64,000 bases of DNA from Taenia hydatigena (GCA_036345935.2 JADWOT020000001.1:34943636-35007635), one strand, 5' to 3'; positions 23,295 to 36,589 are shown, counted from the stretch's first letter. Notes: a model not told the origin generated them from the sequence alone. Numbers and translations: made by a program.

Positions 23295-26200
23295 CTAGTT
23301 GTGGAAATCCTTAGTTAAAAGAAGCGTCATTTTATGAATGGCGTGGCTAAACACAGTTTAATGGGGGTGGAGTCTCACTTTCATTCCTCCTTGCCGAGTT
23401 GCTCTCTCTTCGGAGCTGTCGAGACAGGTCTACCATGGTGTGAATCCTGTATTTGCATGCAGTGCCTAGAGACTCTGGGTAGATATGACGGCTTGTTTAA
23501 TGCTCACCTCAAACATTACTATGATTACATGCATGCACATTATCAGTTGTCCTCGTTCGCGGCCGCTGTAATCCTCATAATTTTACCGTCGTAAATTGTC
23601 ACCAATCTGGACGCCTTATTGCCGCATTTTATGCCATCTTACAAAATTTCTAAATTTCTTTTACGCCTTACATCTAGCGCATCATGTTTTGGTCGATATT
23701 ACCAAAAATAAATATTGCATACGTTTTGTTATAACACACTACGTTTCTGCATACTTTGATGTAAAGGACGTCTAATCCAACTATCAACACACTTTAAACA
23801 GCGTTTTCGCCTGCTTTTGTTCAATGTCGTCACCTGGTAATTGCACAACCTGTTTATTTCCTCACAGTGTTTTGTGACTGTTGTGCTTTTTTACGGTTTC
23901 CTTACCGCACCAAACAATAATGCATAACTTGCATGAGGTTGGGTGTAATTTGTTTGCATACTAAAACAGTATTTCCAAAGTATGTTGTTTGTCAGTTTTG
24001 CGTGTTTTGACCTTTTTACGCCCCGCATGGTTTCGCAGGTTTAGATATTTTTTGTGCTAAAGATTTTTTAAATGCTGTATTCCCACAATGTCACTTTGGC
24101 ATTACCGAATAAGAGGTTTTGCCCACTGCACGCCATCCATGCTTGAAAGTAGCACCACCTTATGTTGAGACAGTCCCTCCTGGTGGGAGTTATTTTGTAG
24201 GACCTCTATTTATTATGGGTTCTCCTGGTGTTGTGGCTCTTAGTTCCTCCTCTGGAGCAGCCTAATTGTGTGAAGTGTTCTTCGGATTAATCGTTTTCTA
24301 TTATCGCCAAATGAAAATGAATGCACCCTATGCCTATGCGCGCATGCACCCAAACACGAGCGCTGCTAGCCAAGCGTACTTGCATGTTGCGGTTTTGTGA
24401 TGAAATGGCTAAATTTTCCTTCATTCCGTCATGAATGTCTTCAGCTTATCCACTCACAAAGGTTATAAGATGTTCCTGAGCGTTGCCGTGCCTGGTGTCG
24501 AAATCTCCTCGGTTAATAATGCCCTTTTAGTCAATATCACTTAACCCATCCTTAACATCTTCAAAAAGTCATTTTTCATTTGGTTTTGTATTGACATGAG
24601 TAGTGTGTTGGAAGAGGAGTTGGTTGTATCTTTTACGCAGACATGATATTTTTTATTCTAGATGGTCCTAATCCTCCACAAAAACCATGTACGGAACAAC
24701 CCAGTAAGTACTTTTGAACAGATGAAGTGGCTTTTACCTTTTTCCCGTCCTCCAACTTTATGCGGCAATTGTTGTTACAGTTCACTTTTCACCTACTCAC
24801 TTTAACTCATTGTAACAGCTTCTGTTGTTAGGGTTAATTCCTTTGCTCAAGTGCATGGTGTAACTCATGTTTGGTTTCTCCGATTTGCACCATTCTAACG
24901 AAATTGTCTATGACCCCAAAAGTTGTGGATGTGCAATTGTCCCAAAGGTTAGGATTAAATTGAACCATTATGACATTGTTAGCGTCACTAGAATAGACTC
25001 ACTTTGTACACTATGGCGCACAAAACACTTCTTACTATTTGTCAAATCTCTACCCTCCTCTCTACCTTCTACCTCTTTGTTGGCCTGACAATATTTCACC
25101 AAGGTGTGCCATTTTCACGTCTCGTCAGTTTTGTCCTCAACTCGGAGAAGGATTGGGTGCCTTTTTATTGCATTATCGTACCATACAATGCGTTCCAAAC
25201 GGGGGTGCCTAATCATAGTTTAAGATGAGACCCTCTAGTGGATGCACTGGTTTACTTTCCTTTACTGCGACTGATTATCACTGTTGTAATAGATCTTGCA
25301 TTTCTCCATCCTGCGGCAAACTTTAACCAAGCATGAATGAGGGGCTCTTCATCTTTTGTTGTTCACATCAGAGCGTTGCTACATGTTCTGAATTATTAAG
25401 ATTTGTCGCACGCTTGTGGTTTCGCTGTCTATTAACACTGTCTTCTAGCAGCTGTGGTATACACCTCTGCCGCACTGGGCGCCGGTCCTTCGCAATTCTT
25501 CTGTCCAAAATGTCGGAAAGAAGTGCTAACCAACGTCACCTATGAGTCGGGTTCCCTGACATGGATTTTGGCTGTTCTAATCTGCATCTGCGGGTAGGCT
25601 ACTTTGCACTGTTTCACCTCATTCATGTAATTTGCTCCTTCGGCTAGCGTTTTTTTCCACGCCTTGGTGAAGCCTGGCTGTATGAATGTCATAATAGATT
25701 ACGACAACTCTCCTTGTCTGCGTAAACGATTTATTGCTGGGTGTGGGGGGACCTCTTTGCTTAAGTGGCCTCTCAGGAGTGTTAAGTGCCTTCATGTTAG
25801 ATTTTCATAGCCTCTAGAAGCTGGAGTATGAGGATACTAAGTCAATGTCTTGAACCATTCACCCGCACAAATGTGGACACTCTGCCTCGCCTGTGGAGGT
25901 TGGTTGCACTACATGGTCGCGTCAACATTTAGCCTACACTCTGCGTGGCCTTTTGAGGTGGCGCGTTTTTGGTTTGGGGTTAGCTTTACACTTGACAGCT
26001 TTGCTCAGCATCTTGTTTGGGTTATTGCTTCCACAGATTATAGGAGCTCTAGGAGCCTAGACACGTTACGTTGTTTAGACGACGCAAGCCAACTTGATGG
26101 CGGCTACTGCTTTTGGCATTGCTCAAATAAGTATTTCGCAATGTCGCATGAAGTTCCATTGTTTGAGGAGGAGCACTCATGGCTTCACTTTTGTCTTCTG

Positions 26201-27844
26201 TTGACCATGCTGGGCTGCCCTTACGAATTCAATCTATTGCTCCTTTTAGTGGTGTTCTGGGCTGTTGTTTGATTCCGTTTTGCTGCGACTGCGATAAGAA
26301 CGCGGTGCATACCTGTCCGAATTGCAAACGAACCCTTGGAAAATACACTCGCTTATGAACTACCCACACCATCTCCCTGCCTTCTTCCCTCCTTTCCGTG
26401 GACAAGGCTATTCACATCTCATGCATAAGGAAACTTGGATTCTTTGCTTCTTTCCACGCTCATATTTTCTTGCTTTTTGGGTACCTGATATTTGAAAAGA
26501 GACATTTGTTGCTTGATTAATGCAAACTATGGTTGGCAATTTTGCAATGCTACCCATCTTTCACTGTGCCTTCTTTTGTGGCTGTGGCACTTCAGTTGGG
26601 CGCATACGTTGTGTGCCTAGTCCTCTGTCCAGTGGAGATCGCATGTGTAGACACTTATACTCACATATCCGCGCTTTCTCACCAAAATTCTCATCAGATG
26701 TCTCGGTTTTCCTATTAATCACCCTAAAACCATGAATTGCATTGGTGGTTAGTGCATAATCGTGATCAAGTGCATGCTGGGTGTGATCCTATGCATGGGG
26801 TGATCATTCCAAAAATAGCCAGTCATGCTCATGTGCGATTCATTGACGCAGGCGGTACTTGCGTCTTGGTGAGATGGGAGCTACGCAGACCAGGGTGGGT
26901 ATTTCTGAAGGGGTTGGTGACTGACGCGCTGTGCCTTGAGTCGATTCACACGGCTCTTCCGTGAGTGGCTGTGCTCACATGGACTGAGAGAATCTGCATG
27001 CGTGTGTGCGTTTTCAAATCACTGAATCGACGGCAGCAGGCATTGGTCCACTGGACGTCGCCCTGTTGCATCCAGACAAAGGTATCCGAATAAGCACAAT
27101 ATGACTACTCAGTGAGAAATTCTAAAATAGTGTAAGTCCTTTTGCCCTTTCCAAGGGGACGAGAGGTGTGCGATCACTAGGCGGCTACGCTTTTAAGCGT
27201 GGTCATTTGGCTGTGGTTGGCTGGGTTGTTGTGCGGCATGTTTAGCCACGTCAGCTGAGTTGGAGATGTCACTCAAGTGGTCAGCAGTAGCAGGATACAT
27301 ATGCGATTTGCCTTCAAAAGGAGCCTTGGTCAACCCATCGCTGACAGCTCACCATTCGTCACGCCCAAAAGTCCCGCAATACATTTTCGCTTCTCGCAGT
27401 ATATTATTCAAAGCTGTAATTTAATTTGTTCGCATCGTGTGTTTTAACAAATGGAAGTGGAAACCTGCCAGTTGATTGTGGTCAGCCCTATTGCGCGCTT
27501 CTTCCTGGCAATGTCCTCATTGCAGTGCTTACAGCAAAAGGTTATTTTACAAAGTATTGTTAGGCATGTCCTAGGATTACGCTTTCCAGAAAGGCTATAA
27601 TGATTCAGCTCTGGGAGATATTTTTGAAGTGCGCCGTTTTCACAGCGCAGTGTGGTGGGAGTTGAAAGAGGCGACCACTTTAATGCCAAGATCTTTTACT
27701 TACAAAGGATGAGTAGTTGAAAGTAGGGAAACTCTCTATCCAAGAAATTTTCGCAACGACTCATCATTGTGGATTTCAATGACGCTCCATCTAGCACACA
27801 ACACTAGCACTTTACTGCTCCACACTGTTGTAAACTATTAGTTG

Positions 27845-28117
27845 TTAAAACCAGCAAACGCCCTGTCTCACATCTCTGTAGTACTTTTGCAGGAAACGTT
27901 TTTTCTTGCTTTTTGGACTTGCGAGGACACAAGGCAAAAAGCTTTTGCTGCCTTTTTCAGCTGACCACTGTCCCGCTGCCTGATTCCCCTCTGCTGTCCT
28001 CCGTGCAAGGATGTGGAGCATCTCTGTCTCATCTGAGGTCGCTTCTTGCGCTCTTACTGGCGCTTTTGATTCCTGCGGCAGGTTTTGCCCTTTGATGGCA
28101 ATCCTGTTGCTCCTCAC
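27845..28117 (-). CDS. Candidate exon, Lys/Ala-rich hypothetical protein
   Basis: Ninety codons are open on the minus strand, with ESKAPVRAQEATSDETEMLH, ILARRTAEGNQAAGQW and ASPKSKKKRFLQKYYRDV. A possible acceptor (GCAACAG) lies just inside the 5' end. The basic stretch KSKKKR could be a nuclear localisation signal. Nothing recognised; the plus strand is open over part of the same span. Confidence 0.25.
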   Translation of the reverse strand: MRSNRIAIKGQNLPQESKAPVRAQEATSDETEMLHILARRTAEGNQAAGQWSAEKGSKSFLPCVLASPKSKKKRFLQKYYRDVRQGVCWF

Positions 28118-29248
28118 CCACTATACACTTCACTTGTGCCTTTTGCTTTAGCCTTCACTATGCGCAACTATTTCTCCATCCCATCTGGTGCGATCACACT
28201 GGTTCCCTTGGTGCTGTGGTAATGTGTAATGAAAGTCGAGTGTACCGTGTTAATGGGTGCTGGGACCTGAGTACAGCGTGTTTTCGTCCAATCGCTTTTA
28301 GTTTTGGTGAAATATAACAAGCCAGAATATGGATGGCTTGATTTACTCGAAATGGCTCTACTTGTGGGACACATATTCAGACATCTGTGCAGCTGAGTTT
28401 GGGAGGCAATGCGACATTTTTAAGAGGCTTTTAAAATATTAGCATGATCAGTATCTCGTAGTGCATTACACAAAGTAGGGAAAAGAGCTGCTTTTCTGTG
28501 CTGAGGTGCATTATCAAAATTGGTTGCCCTTGAGGAGTTCCTGTATCCCCTGCTTGGTTTCATATCCCTCAAACGTGTTCTTGTGTACATTGCGATGTAA
28601 CTGTTTTTATTCGCAGTCAACCTTAGTTGACTGTATTCATCAATTAAGAGCAACAAGGAAAGGAATGAGTTGGCATAGTATCAGAATGAAGATTCGCGAC
28701 TCAGCTTAAAGACTAGTCTTTCGATGGCATGACCAGTCCTAATGTGCAATTGACGTCCGATTCTCGAGATTACAGATTTCCATTTGCTTGGATGCAGTCA
28801 CATGGATTCCCATCATGTCTACGGAACAGTGGAGAAGGTTCTGCTCTGTTCTGTTCTTTCCTATCTCTTCCACAAATGCACTCTCATGAAATTGAGGTTG
28901 GCAGTGGTAGAGGTGTTCTAGGAACACCGCACTGAATGGCAGAAGCAGTAGTTAACATTAATTAGAACTGCTTACTTGACTGATTTGCATTAATAAATGC
29001 TGGTTCCTGTTCAAGACTAGAGCTCTGGCTTGACTCACCCAAGGTGGACGATCTTCAAGATGTTGACTTCCTGAACATATCCCTTCCACATGCCGCACCA
29101 CTCATCAGAGCTGGATTTTTGAGCTTTCAGTGACCTCACCTACGTCCATCGCTCCTACCTTCGGACTTGGATAAACTTGCACCGTAATGATGAAAGCTGG
29201 CAGTCATGCCACTTTTGAAACCTTTTTGCCTGCAGAAACATAACCGCA

Positions 29249-30208
29249 GAAATTGGAGTAATGAAGATGCTACGAGACATGCCTAGTCTCTACGGTGTAA
29301 AATTACTCCGCCTCCCTATTGGGTCTTCAAATCCCTTTCTATTCTTGCGCTACTGTTGGTTTCGTTCAAATTGCCATCATTCATATCCCCTTACACCAAC
29401 GTTTCCAAATGCCACTTCTGTGTCCACCAAATACTCGTGCTTAAGCCACCTCTGCCAGGCGTCAAAGCCAAAACTTAGCCAAGATTCCTCTTGCACAACA
29501 CAGTGAAAATCTACAGAGCCGCCGCATTACGGATCTTTTTCATAAGAGTCGCTTAAGTTTAATGAATGCACCTACTTTGCCTTTGCTGTTAGAGACAGCA
29601 GCTTCACTTATGGACTAAGGCAAGCCTAAGTGGTTGAGGAGTGAGAGAGTTAAGAGGCTGTAGAATTAGGATTGGGTACAACAGAACCTCTGAACTCATC
29701 ACTGCTAAATACCTGATCATGTCTCACTTAGGAGGAGAGGGGCTTACTTAATCATGTGTGAAGCTCTCATTCCTGATATTCGTCTGTGTTTCAAGAGACA
29801 AACAAGCAATGCGTGCCTCAAGGACAGTTCATGCTAACACCTTTAATTACACTGAATCGTGCGGAAGGATAAGTGGTTCATTGATGCAAGGCTGCGTAGA
29901 AAGGCGATGGTTCATGACATGCACATAGGACCGACCTCGTCGCTCTTTTCCTCAACCTTCGTAGTCCCTCTGTCAAGCCAAATTGTGATCTTGACTAGCC
30001 CATTCTAGCTACTTATAGTCCATCAGGACGGTTGACATATTGCATAAATCTTAGACACAGCCGCCTATGCGCCCCACTTTCATTCCTTACACCACCGCAC
30101 TGGCAGTTGAATGCGATGACTGCCGACACGAAATTTCCAAATAGCCGGTTCCGTTTAGTCACTTCGTCTGACATTTTTTGTCCTTTGAGTGGCTCCACCC
30201 GAATCGGG
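29249..30208. repeat. Left arm of ~960 bp palindrome
   Basis: This arm matches 30,742-31,705 in reverse orientation at about 93-95 % by eye. The high identity makes it much younger than most duplications here. Its inner part (29,797-30,208) also recurs at 33,027-33,441 in direct orientation. One strand has a frame with QEESWLSFGFDAWQRWLKHE, interrupted by stops and not recognised. Confidence 0.85.
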
Positions 30209-30741
30209 TGTGACGGAGGCTCCTTTTAAGACAAAGCGCGATGAATGGGTGTGAGCATGCTGTCAATTACCGCAAGTCGCCTAGTCACAATTTCTTTGAT
30301 GCCCTGAGTTGTGCCAATCACATTAAGTTAGGCGGTAATGAATCGAAGTAGATGCCAAGCTATGGAGCAAGCAAAGAGAAAAAGACCTCATCAACATACT
30401 GGGGACCAAACCTAAACAGAAACCAAGTCCACCAAGTTCACCTTGTGCGTTTGCCCATTCCTGCATCTTTGGCCTTTGTTAGTGAAAAGAGCAGAAGTCA
30501 AAAAGACTAAAATTCTGACTAGGCGGAAAGAGGAGCCCAGAAAAAACTGGCATGATTCCAATGTTTAAATATTTAATTTTAAAGGAACCGTCCAGAACCC
30601 ATGTATAAAAAGCATTTTCATAGGAGAGATTTAAAGGGAATCATTATTATTATAACAAGGCACCTAATACGTTCCCATGTCCAACTCAAAGCGTTTCAAA
30701 AATGTATGTTGGATTAGGGAGAATATTTGGTGCCCAATACA
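30209..30741 (+). mobile_element. LTR-like spacer of the palindrome (TGTGACGG...CCAATACA)
   Basis: The 533-base spacer starts TGTGACGGAGGCTCC and ends CCCAATACA, the TG...CA form of LTRs. Its first ~30 bases resemble those of the elements at 19,649 and 20,456. A second copy lies at 33,442-34,218, also preceded by the same ~410 bases. No target duplication is apparent. Solo LTR plus adjoining internal sequence is the likely reading; no gag or pol coding is present. Confidence 0.45.
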
Positions 30742-31705
30742 CCTAAATCAGGTGGAGCCACTCAAGGGACAATAAATGTCAGACGAAATGTCCAAACAGA
30801 ACCGATATTTGGAGTTTATGTGTCGGCAGTCATCGCATTCAACTGCCAGTGCGGTGGTGTAAGGAATGAAAGTGGGGCGCATAGGCGGCTGTGTCTAAGA
30901 TTTATGCAATATGTCAACTGTCCTGATGGACTATAAGTAGTCAGAATGGGCTAGTCAAGATCACAATTTGGCTTGACAGAGGGACTACGAAGGTTGAGGG
31001 AAAGAGCGACGAGGTCGGTCCTATGTGCATGTCATGAACCATCGCCTTTTTATGCAGTCTTGCATCAATGAACCACTTATCCTTCCGCACGATTCAGTGT
31101 AATTAAAAGTGTTAGCATGAACTATTCTTGAGGCACGCATTGCTTGTTTGTCTCTTGAAACACAGACGAATATCAGGAATGAGAGCTTCACACATGATTA
31201 AGTAAGCCCCTCTCCTCCTAAGTGAGACATGATCAGGTATTTAGCAGTGATGAGTTCAGAGGTTCTGTTGTACCCAATCCTAATTCTACAGCCTCTTAAC
31301 TCTCTCACTCCTCAACCACTTAGGCTTGCCTTAGTCCATAAGTGAAGCTGCTGTCTCTAACAGCAAAGGCAAAGTAGGTGCATTCATTAAACTTAAGCGA
31401 CTCTTATGAAAAAGATCCGTAATGCGGCGGCTCTGTAGATTTTCACTGTGTTGTGCAAGAGGAATCTTGGCTAAGTTTTGGCTTTGACGCCTGGCAGAGG
31501 TGGCTTAAGCACGAGTATTTGGTGGACACAGAAGTGGCATTTGGAAACGTTGGTGTAAGGGGATATGAATGATGGCAATTTGAACGAAAGCAACAGTAGC
31601 GCAAGAATAGAAAGGGATTTGAAGACCCAATAGGGAGGTGGAGAAATTTCACACTGTAGAGACTAGGCATGTCTCGTAGCACATTCATTACTCCAATTTC
31701 TGTTC
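30742..31705. repeat. Right arm of ~960 bp palindrome
   Basis: Inverted partner of 29,249-30,208. It begins directly after the spacer's ...CCAATACA and ends where homology stops near 31,705. Confidence 0.85.
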
Positions 31706-32340
31706 TACTAGGAACTTTTGGATCAGAGGCATGCAAAAAGGCTCTGTCCATTCAAGACTAACAGCCAATGCGGTGCTGTTTATGGCATTCAGGTTTGCCA
31801 CAGGGATTATACAAGCCAAGTCGGATTGCACGATTGCGATCATCGATGTGAGTGGTGGCTTGATGCGAGGCGATGCGCTTCCGTGTACGCAATGGAAGAT
31901 GGCAATGACATCACCCCGATCAATCAGCTCGGGATGAGATTCTATCTGGCTAGAAGTATCCTGCAACCTATCGCCAAATTCAACGATTGAATACAAAGTG
32001 GGTATTTATCATTAGCTAGCGACTCATTCATCATTCGGCCGCGGAATGGGAATCTGTTGAGTCGTTGCATCTAGTTAATTCTATGAATTTAGAATTCCTA
32101 CGCGCATATCTACCACGACAAATTTCATTTTACTTGCCGTTCCCTTTTGACACCATCCAATCCCTTTCTTTAGCCCTTTTTGTGTCTTCACCTCTCTTGA
32201 ATTTATGTAACTACTATTTTTGACACAATCAGCATCAATATTATCGAAGTCTTCTCATCTATTCCTTTTCTTATTCTGACCGGCTCCAAGTGGCGATTCG
32301 GTTCAGAGCCATTTTTACTGACTGTTCAATTTCCATTCAC

Positions 32341-32525
32341 CTTATAGTCATCCGACCTTCACTGAATCTAGGATTAAGGCACACACTCATTGGGTCTATC
32401 CATGCACTAATCCGTTTCTGATCTGGGGCTTTCCATAAACTCGCGAAGTCAAGGTCAACGAACGATGACCCGCTCCCTACAACACTGCCCGCTTCTACCA
32501 CTTCATTCAAATAGTTTCTCATTTT
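32341..32525 (-). CDS. Candidate internal exon, unrecognised (WIDP motif)
   Basis: An exon-like span lies between an ACACCTCAG acceptor and an ATAAG|GTGAAT donor, open throughout for 61 codons. It contains NYLNEVVEAG, GSGSSFVDLDFASLW and KRISAWIDPMS. WIDP followed by a small residue resembles the metal-binding W(V/I)DPIDST motif of the inositol monophosphatase superfamily, but nothing else in the span confirms this. It is not part of any repeat I traced. Neighbouring exons were not found. Confidence 0.33.
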
Positions 32526-33026
32526 CTGAGGTGTCTTTTTATGCTAGACTGGAAGGTGAATGTGTTCCTCATCGAGACCCTCTGAATGTCTCTAACTTTT
32601 TATTGTCTGCCATTCTTTGTGTCACTTGATTTGCCCCATAGTGGCATGAAATCAAGACCGTTTTATTGCATCTTAAAGCAAAATGAAATATTGTTTGCCC
32701 TTGTTAACCTAAAAGAACTTATGAGTCAAAAGTTAAGATTGAGGCCCTCCTTTGCTTGTACGTTAATGCTTCACTAGCCCAGTAACTATAAAGAAGGTCA
32801 TGACTACCGGATTAAGGTTGTGCCCGAATTGCCGCGATGTTTGCAAGTGTTGCGCGATTCTACCTCTTACCGCCTGCTCTGCAACAAGAGGACAGTGAAC
32901 TTATAAGGTTATTTAATTTACTGGGCCGCATCAGGCTCATGTAGTGAATCATGAGATAAAAAGGAACGTAAGAGGACACAAAGTTCAGCTCTACATCTTA
33001 TATCTTGTTTTAGCTTCTTCGAGGGT

Positions 33027-33441
33027 TAAAGACAAACAAGCAATGCGTGCCTCAAGGATAGTTCATGCTAACACATTTAATTGTACTGAGTCGTGCGGAA
33101 GGATAAGTGGTTCATTGATGCAAGACTGCATAGAAAGGCGATGGTTCATGACTTGCACATAGGACCGACCTTGTCGCCCTTTCCCTTAACCTTCGTAGTC
33201 CCTCTGTCAAGCCAAATTGTGATCTTGACTAGCCCATTCTAGCTACTTGCAGCCCATCTGGACAGTTGACATATTGCGTAAGTCTTAGACACAGCCGCCT
33301 ATGCGCCCCACTTTCATTCCTTACACCAGCGCACTGGCAGTTGAATGCGATGACTGTCGACACAAAAACTCCAAATACCCGGTTCTGTTTAGTCATTTTG
33401 TCTGACATTTTTGCCCCTTGAGTGGCTCAATCCGATTCGGG
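33027..33441. repeat. Third copy of the palindrome's inner arm
   Basis: Direct copy of 29,797-30,208, beginning GACAAACAAGCAATGCG and ending just before TGTGACGG. Identity is about 93 %. Confidence 0.8.
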
Positions 33442-34218
33442 TGTGACGGAGGCTCCTTTAAAGACAAAGTGCGATGAATGGGTGTGAGCATGCTGTCAGT
33501 TACCGCAGGTTGCCTAGTCACAAATCCTTTGATGTCTCCGCCTGTTCAAATGCAATACTTGTCATTGTGCTCTGAGTTGTGCCGATCACATTAGGTGAGG
33601 TGGTAATGAATCGAAGTAGATGACAATTTATGGAGCAAGCAAAGAGAAAAAGACCTCATCAACATTTTGGGGACCAGTCCCAAACAGAAACCAAGTCCAC
33701 CAAGTTCACTTTGTGCGTTTGCCCATTCCTGCGTCTGGTCAGCGAAGCGAATCGCAAAATTCAGCGTTTTACCTTCTCATCCTTTTATAAAAACAAAGTT
33801 ACCCTAAATTTCACTTGTAGTTCCTGTGCATAGTAATTTATCGCGAGTCTCAGAGTGCTTTTTGGGCGGCCACTCTGCTCGACCACTTAGGTGATCCTTT
33901 CTAGTTCTCTGTTTTCGTGCTCAATGCAATCTTCACAGCGCAAATCTTTCTTTGGCCTTTGTTAGTGAAAAGAGCAGAAATCAAAAAGACTAAAATTCAG
34001 ACTAGGCGAAAATTAGAGCCCAGAAATACTGGCATGATTCCAGTGTTTAAATACTTAATTTTAAAGGAACCGTCCAGAACCCATGTATAAAAAGCATTTT
34101 CATAGTAGAGGTTTAAATGAAACTGTTATTACAAGGCACTTAATACGTTCCCATGCCAACTCGAAGCGTTTCAAAAATGCATGTTGGATTAGGGAGAATA
34201 TTTGGTGCCCAATACAAA
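33442..34218 (+). mobile_element. Second LTR-like element (TGTGACGG...CCAATACA)
   Basis: Direct copy of 30,209-30,741, longer because it keeps stretches missing from the first copy: roughly 33,529-33,575, and about 33,742-33,956 with TCAGCGAAGCGAATCGC. The longer form may be nearer the original. Confidence 0.5.
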
Positions 34219-34422
34219 CTCAATCTCTTCCCACCTTTACATCCCATCCAATAGCTTAGTGCGATTGTACTTAATTTGGATTTCTGCATTCATTCTCATC
34301 ATCGTGAATACTTCGAGAATAAGAATTACTTTACTCATGAACGCGTGATTTCGCAGCTGGCTGCTCTCATGATGCCGTAGTTAGAAGAAGAGAGGGGCAC
34401 TAGAACGACAAAATAAAACAAT

Positions 34423-34593
34423 CTTGAGAGCCCGGTGGAGGAAGGAGGCATGTCTAGAAGGCAAGAGTTTTAAGTTTAACTCCCCCATACTCACTGCAAT
34501 GATGTCTGCGGATTGCAGACTAGAGGGAAGACGACTGTGATCTGCATCAAAGCTACCAGCTGCATCCACCTCAGGTGATGTCCTCGTGGCATT
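34423..34593 (-). repeat. Second copy of the 35.66-35.84 kb segment
   Basis: About 170 bases match 35,661-35,838 in the same orientation at roughly 85 % by eye. Both carry a minus-strand frame with GSFDADHS, LQSA and KLLPS. Substitutions fall evenly on codon positions, which suggests neutral divergence. Confidence 0.6.
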
Positions 34594-35621
34594 GCCACAT
34601 CAAGTGCTAATTTTCACTATCCATTTTGAAACTCTTCGTTTAAAAGAGAATGGGATAAGCAGTGGTGCTTTAAGTGGGTAGGTGAGTACGTGTGGGGAAG
34701 CGATGGTCGCCCATAGGAGGTGGTCGGATTTAGTCGAATAAGTAATGGAAGGAAACAGTAAATGTGCTTGTAATCTACTAGAATTACCGATATTCACTGC
34801 GGTCGTCACCTCTCAAGTTCACTTCACTTCTTAGCATCGAACCATCACCCACCTGTCCCACTAGTCAAATGCTCTCACATTCGATAACTTCATATTTTTC
34901 ATATAGTCGTCGGATTGACACATGTGACAAGCCATACAAAGGTGACTGTACTGCCAGTGTGTTGGCATAGGCACCAGCAATTTCTCAATCCACTTCAAAA
35001 TCCTCTTTACGACTCTACCGCGTCGATTACTCCTCCTTAGGTAAGTAATTGTTAAGGCACTGTCCGCACGAAACTGCTCTGATCATATTATTTGGAGCAG
35101 CCGACTTCTCAGCAATCCGGCTACTAATAGTCACTCCAGCGCTAAGTTAAGTCTCATGCTCCCCTTAGCAAATTCTGTAGGGCTGGTTCAAGTAGCAAAA
35201 TAACAGGCAAACGCAATGTTGCACTGCCTTTATAATCTGTTTTGCAGTCGACCCCATTGTTTGATTCCGACCCCTCCTTCGGTCGTCGCTATTTATCACT
35301 TTTAGCAGAGCCACAAAACAAACAGGTTTGAGTGGACAGGTGAATGCGGTCTAAATGCGCCTGTTTGTACAATATAAATTAAACAAAGCGTATTATTATG
35401 CCTTTAGCGTCACTCTCATCTGTAGAAGACTGTTATGGCAGGTAACATTCCACATTGCAGAGCGTTCTGTGTCTTCTTTTACTGCAGTTTTTTAAGACTA
35501 TTTATTTACCGCTTTTTATTTACTTTCATCATACAGCAATTTTTACAAGTATCAGAATCCATAGCAGAGCCAAGACCGATGCATGAAACAAACGAGAGCG
35601 CTTAAGTAGCACATGCATTGA

Positions 35622-36040
35622 TCATGGATTCAGATCCGCCATGTAGATCAGCTTCAACGTGCAATCTTGAAAGTCCGGTAGAGGAAGGAGACATGCCTGA
35701 GAAGGCAAGAGCTTTGAGTGTAACTTCCCCATACCCATTGTAATGACGTTTGCGGATTGAAGGCTAAGGGGAAGATGACTGTGATCTGCATCAAAGCTAC
35801 CATCTACATCCACCTCAGGCGGTGTCCTCGTGGCAGTTCCAGCTTTATGGTGTCCACGATTAGAAATTAGCGCCACCGACTGCCTAACCAGATACTCATT
35901 CCACACTGCATAGAAATGTGCAAAGGAGTCTAAATGAGTTCCTAAGTGGTTGACAGCTGGCCAGAGGAGACGGTCCAATTGTGGGCCACAGTATCTAAGA
36001 GCCTTTAGCGTCGCGAAACGACATGCGATGGCACCGATCT
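35622..36040 (-). CDS. Candidate exon, about 139 codons, with a diverged second copy
   Basis: The minus strand is open from a possible acceptor (CACGTCAG) at 36,041 to a stop at 35,622. It includes IGAIACRFATLKALRYCGPQ, WPAVNHLGTHLDSFAHFYAV and WNEYLVRQSVAL, then a part beginning EVDVDGSFDADHS. That second part recurs at 34,423-34,593 with many amino-acid changes, so it may be repeat sequence. The first part looks more like a genuine protein exon, ending perhaps at GAG|GTGGAT near 35,818. I do not recognise the protein. Confidence 0.33.
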
Positions 36041-36589
36041 CTGACGTGTTTGAAAATGTGAGCGCCGAATTAGATTTGTCTCGGTTTTAGGTTATTACTA
36101 CATTCAAAACACCAGAAGCGCCCTCGGATTGCCAAACCACTTAGTTACTTGTTATTTTCCTTCGCGGTGGAAGCAGACACATATCGTCAAACATATTAGC
36201 TTTTAAGTATTAAATGTTTCGCAATAGAATTTAACCAATCTCATTTCCATCCTGTAGTAAATCTGACCGATTTTCAAAATTAGTGATTATTGTCACTTGC
36301 AATGGGTAATTATTCCATTGTGTCACATATGCGTGTCACAGGCCTTTATTAGATAAGGACCACCGGTCGTATTAGGACCTGCCGCAGACGCATTAATTGC
36401 GATCAACATAAGCGACTAAGGACGTGGTCGGTTTATTAGGCTGACAGCATTTACCCGAATCCAATCTACGGTTCGGTGGTTGTGGATTGGTTGCTAAGAA
36501 GCACAACTACGTATTCGATTTAGAGATCACTCGCATCTCTGCTGATTGTTGTTCCGCCCCCATTGCGCGTCCAAAAGACGAGTCCAGTA

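Larger units (their letters stand above)
20640..28900. other. Apparently single-copy region, few features
   Basis: The plus strand is rich in G and T, particularly 20.6-22.6 kb, and gives many Val/Leu/Cys-rich frames by composition. Frames at 20,728-21,036, 25,850-26,272 and 26,533-26,718 have hydrophobic segments but no clear splice structure. I saw no duplicated block here. Confidence 0.4.

Noticed and set aside
25850..26272. 140-codon frame, one of the longest in the window
   Set aside because: Trp/Phe/Leu/Cys-rich composition follows from G+T-rich DNA; no splice sites, homologue or second copy supports it.
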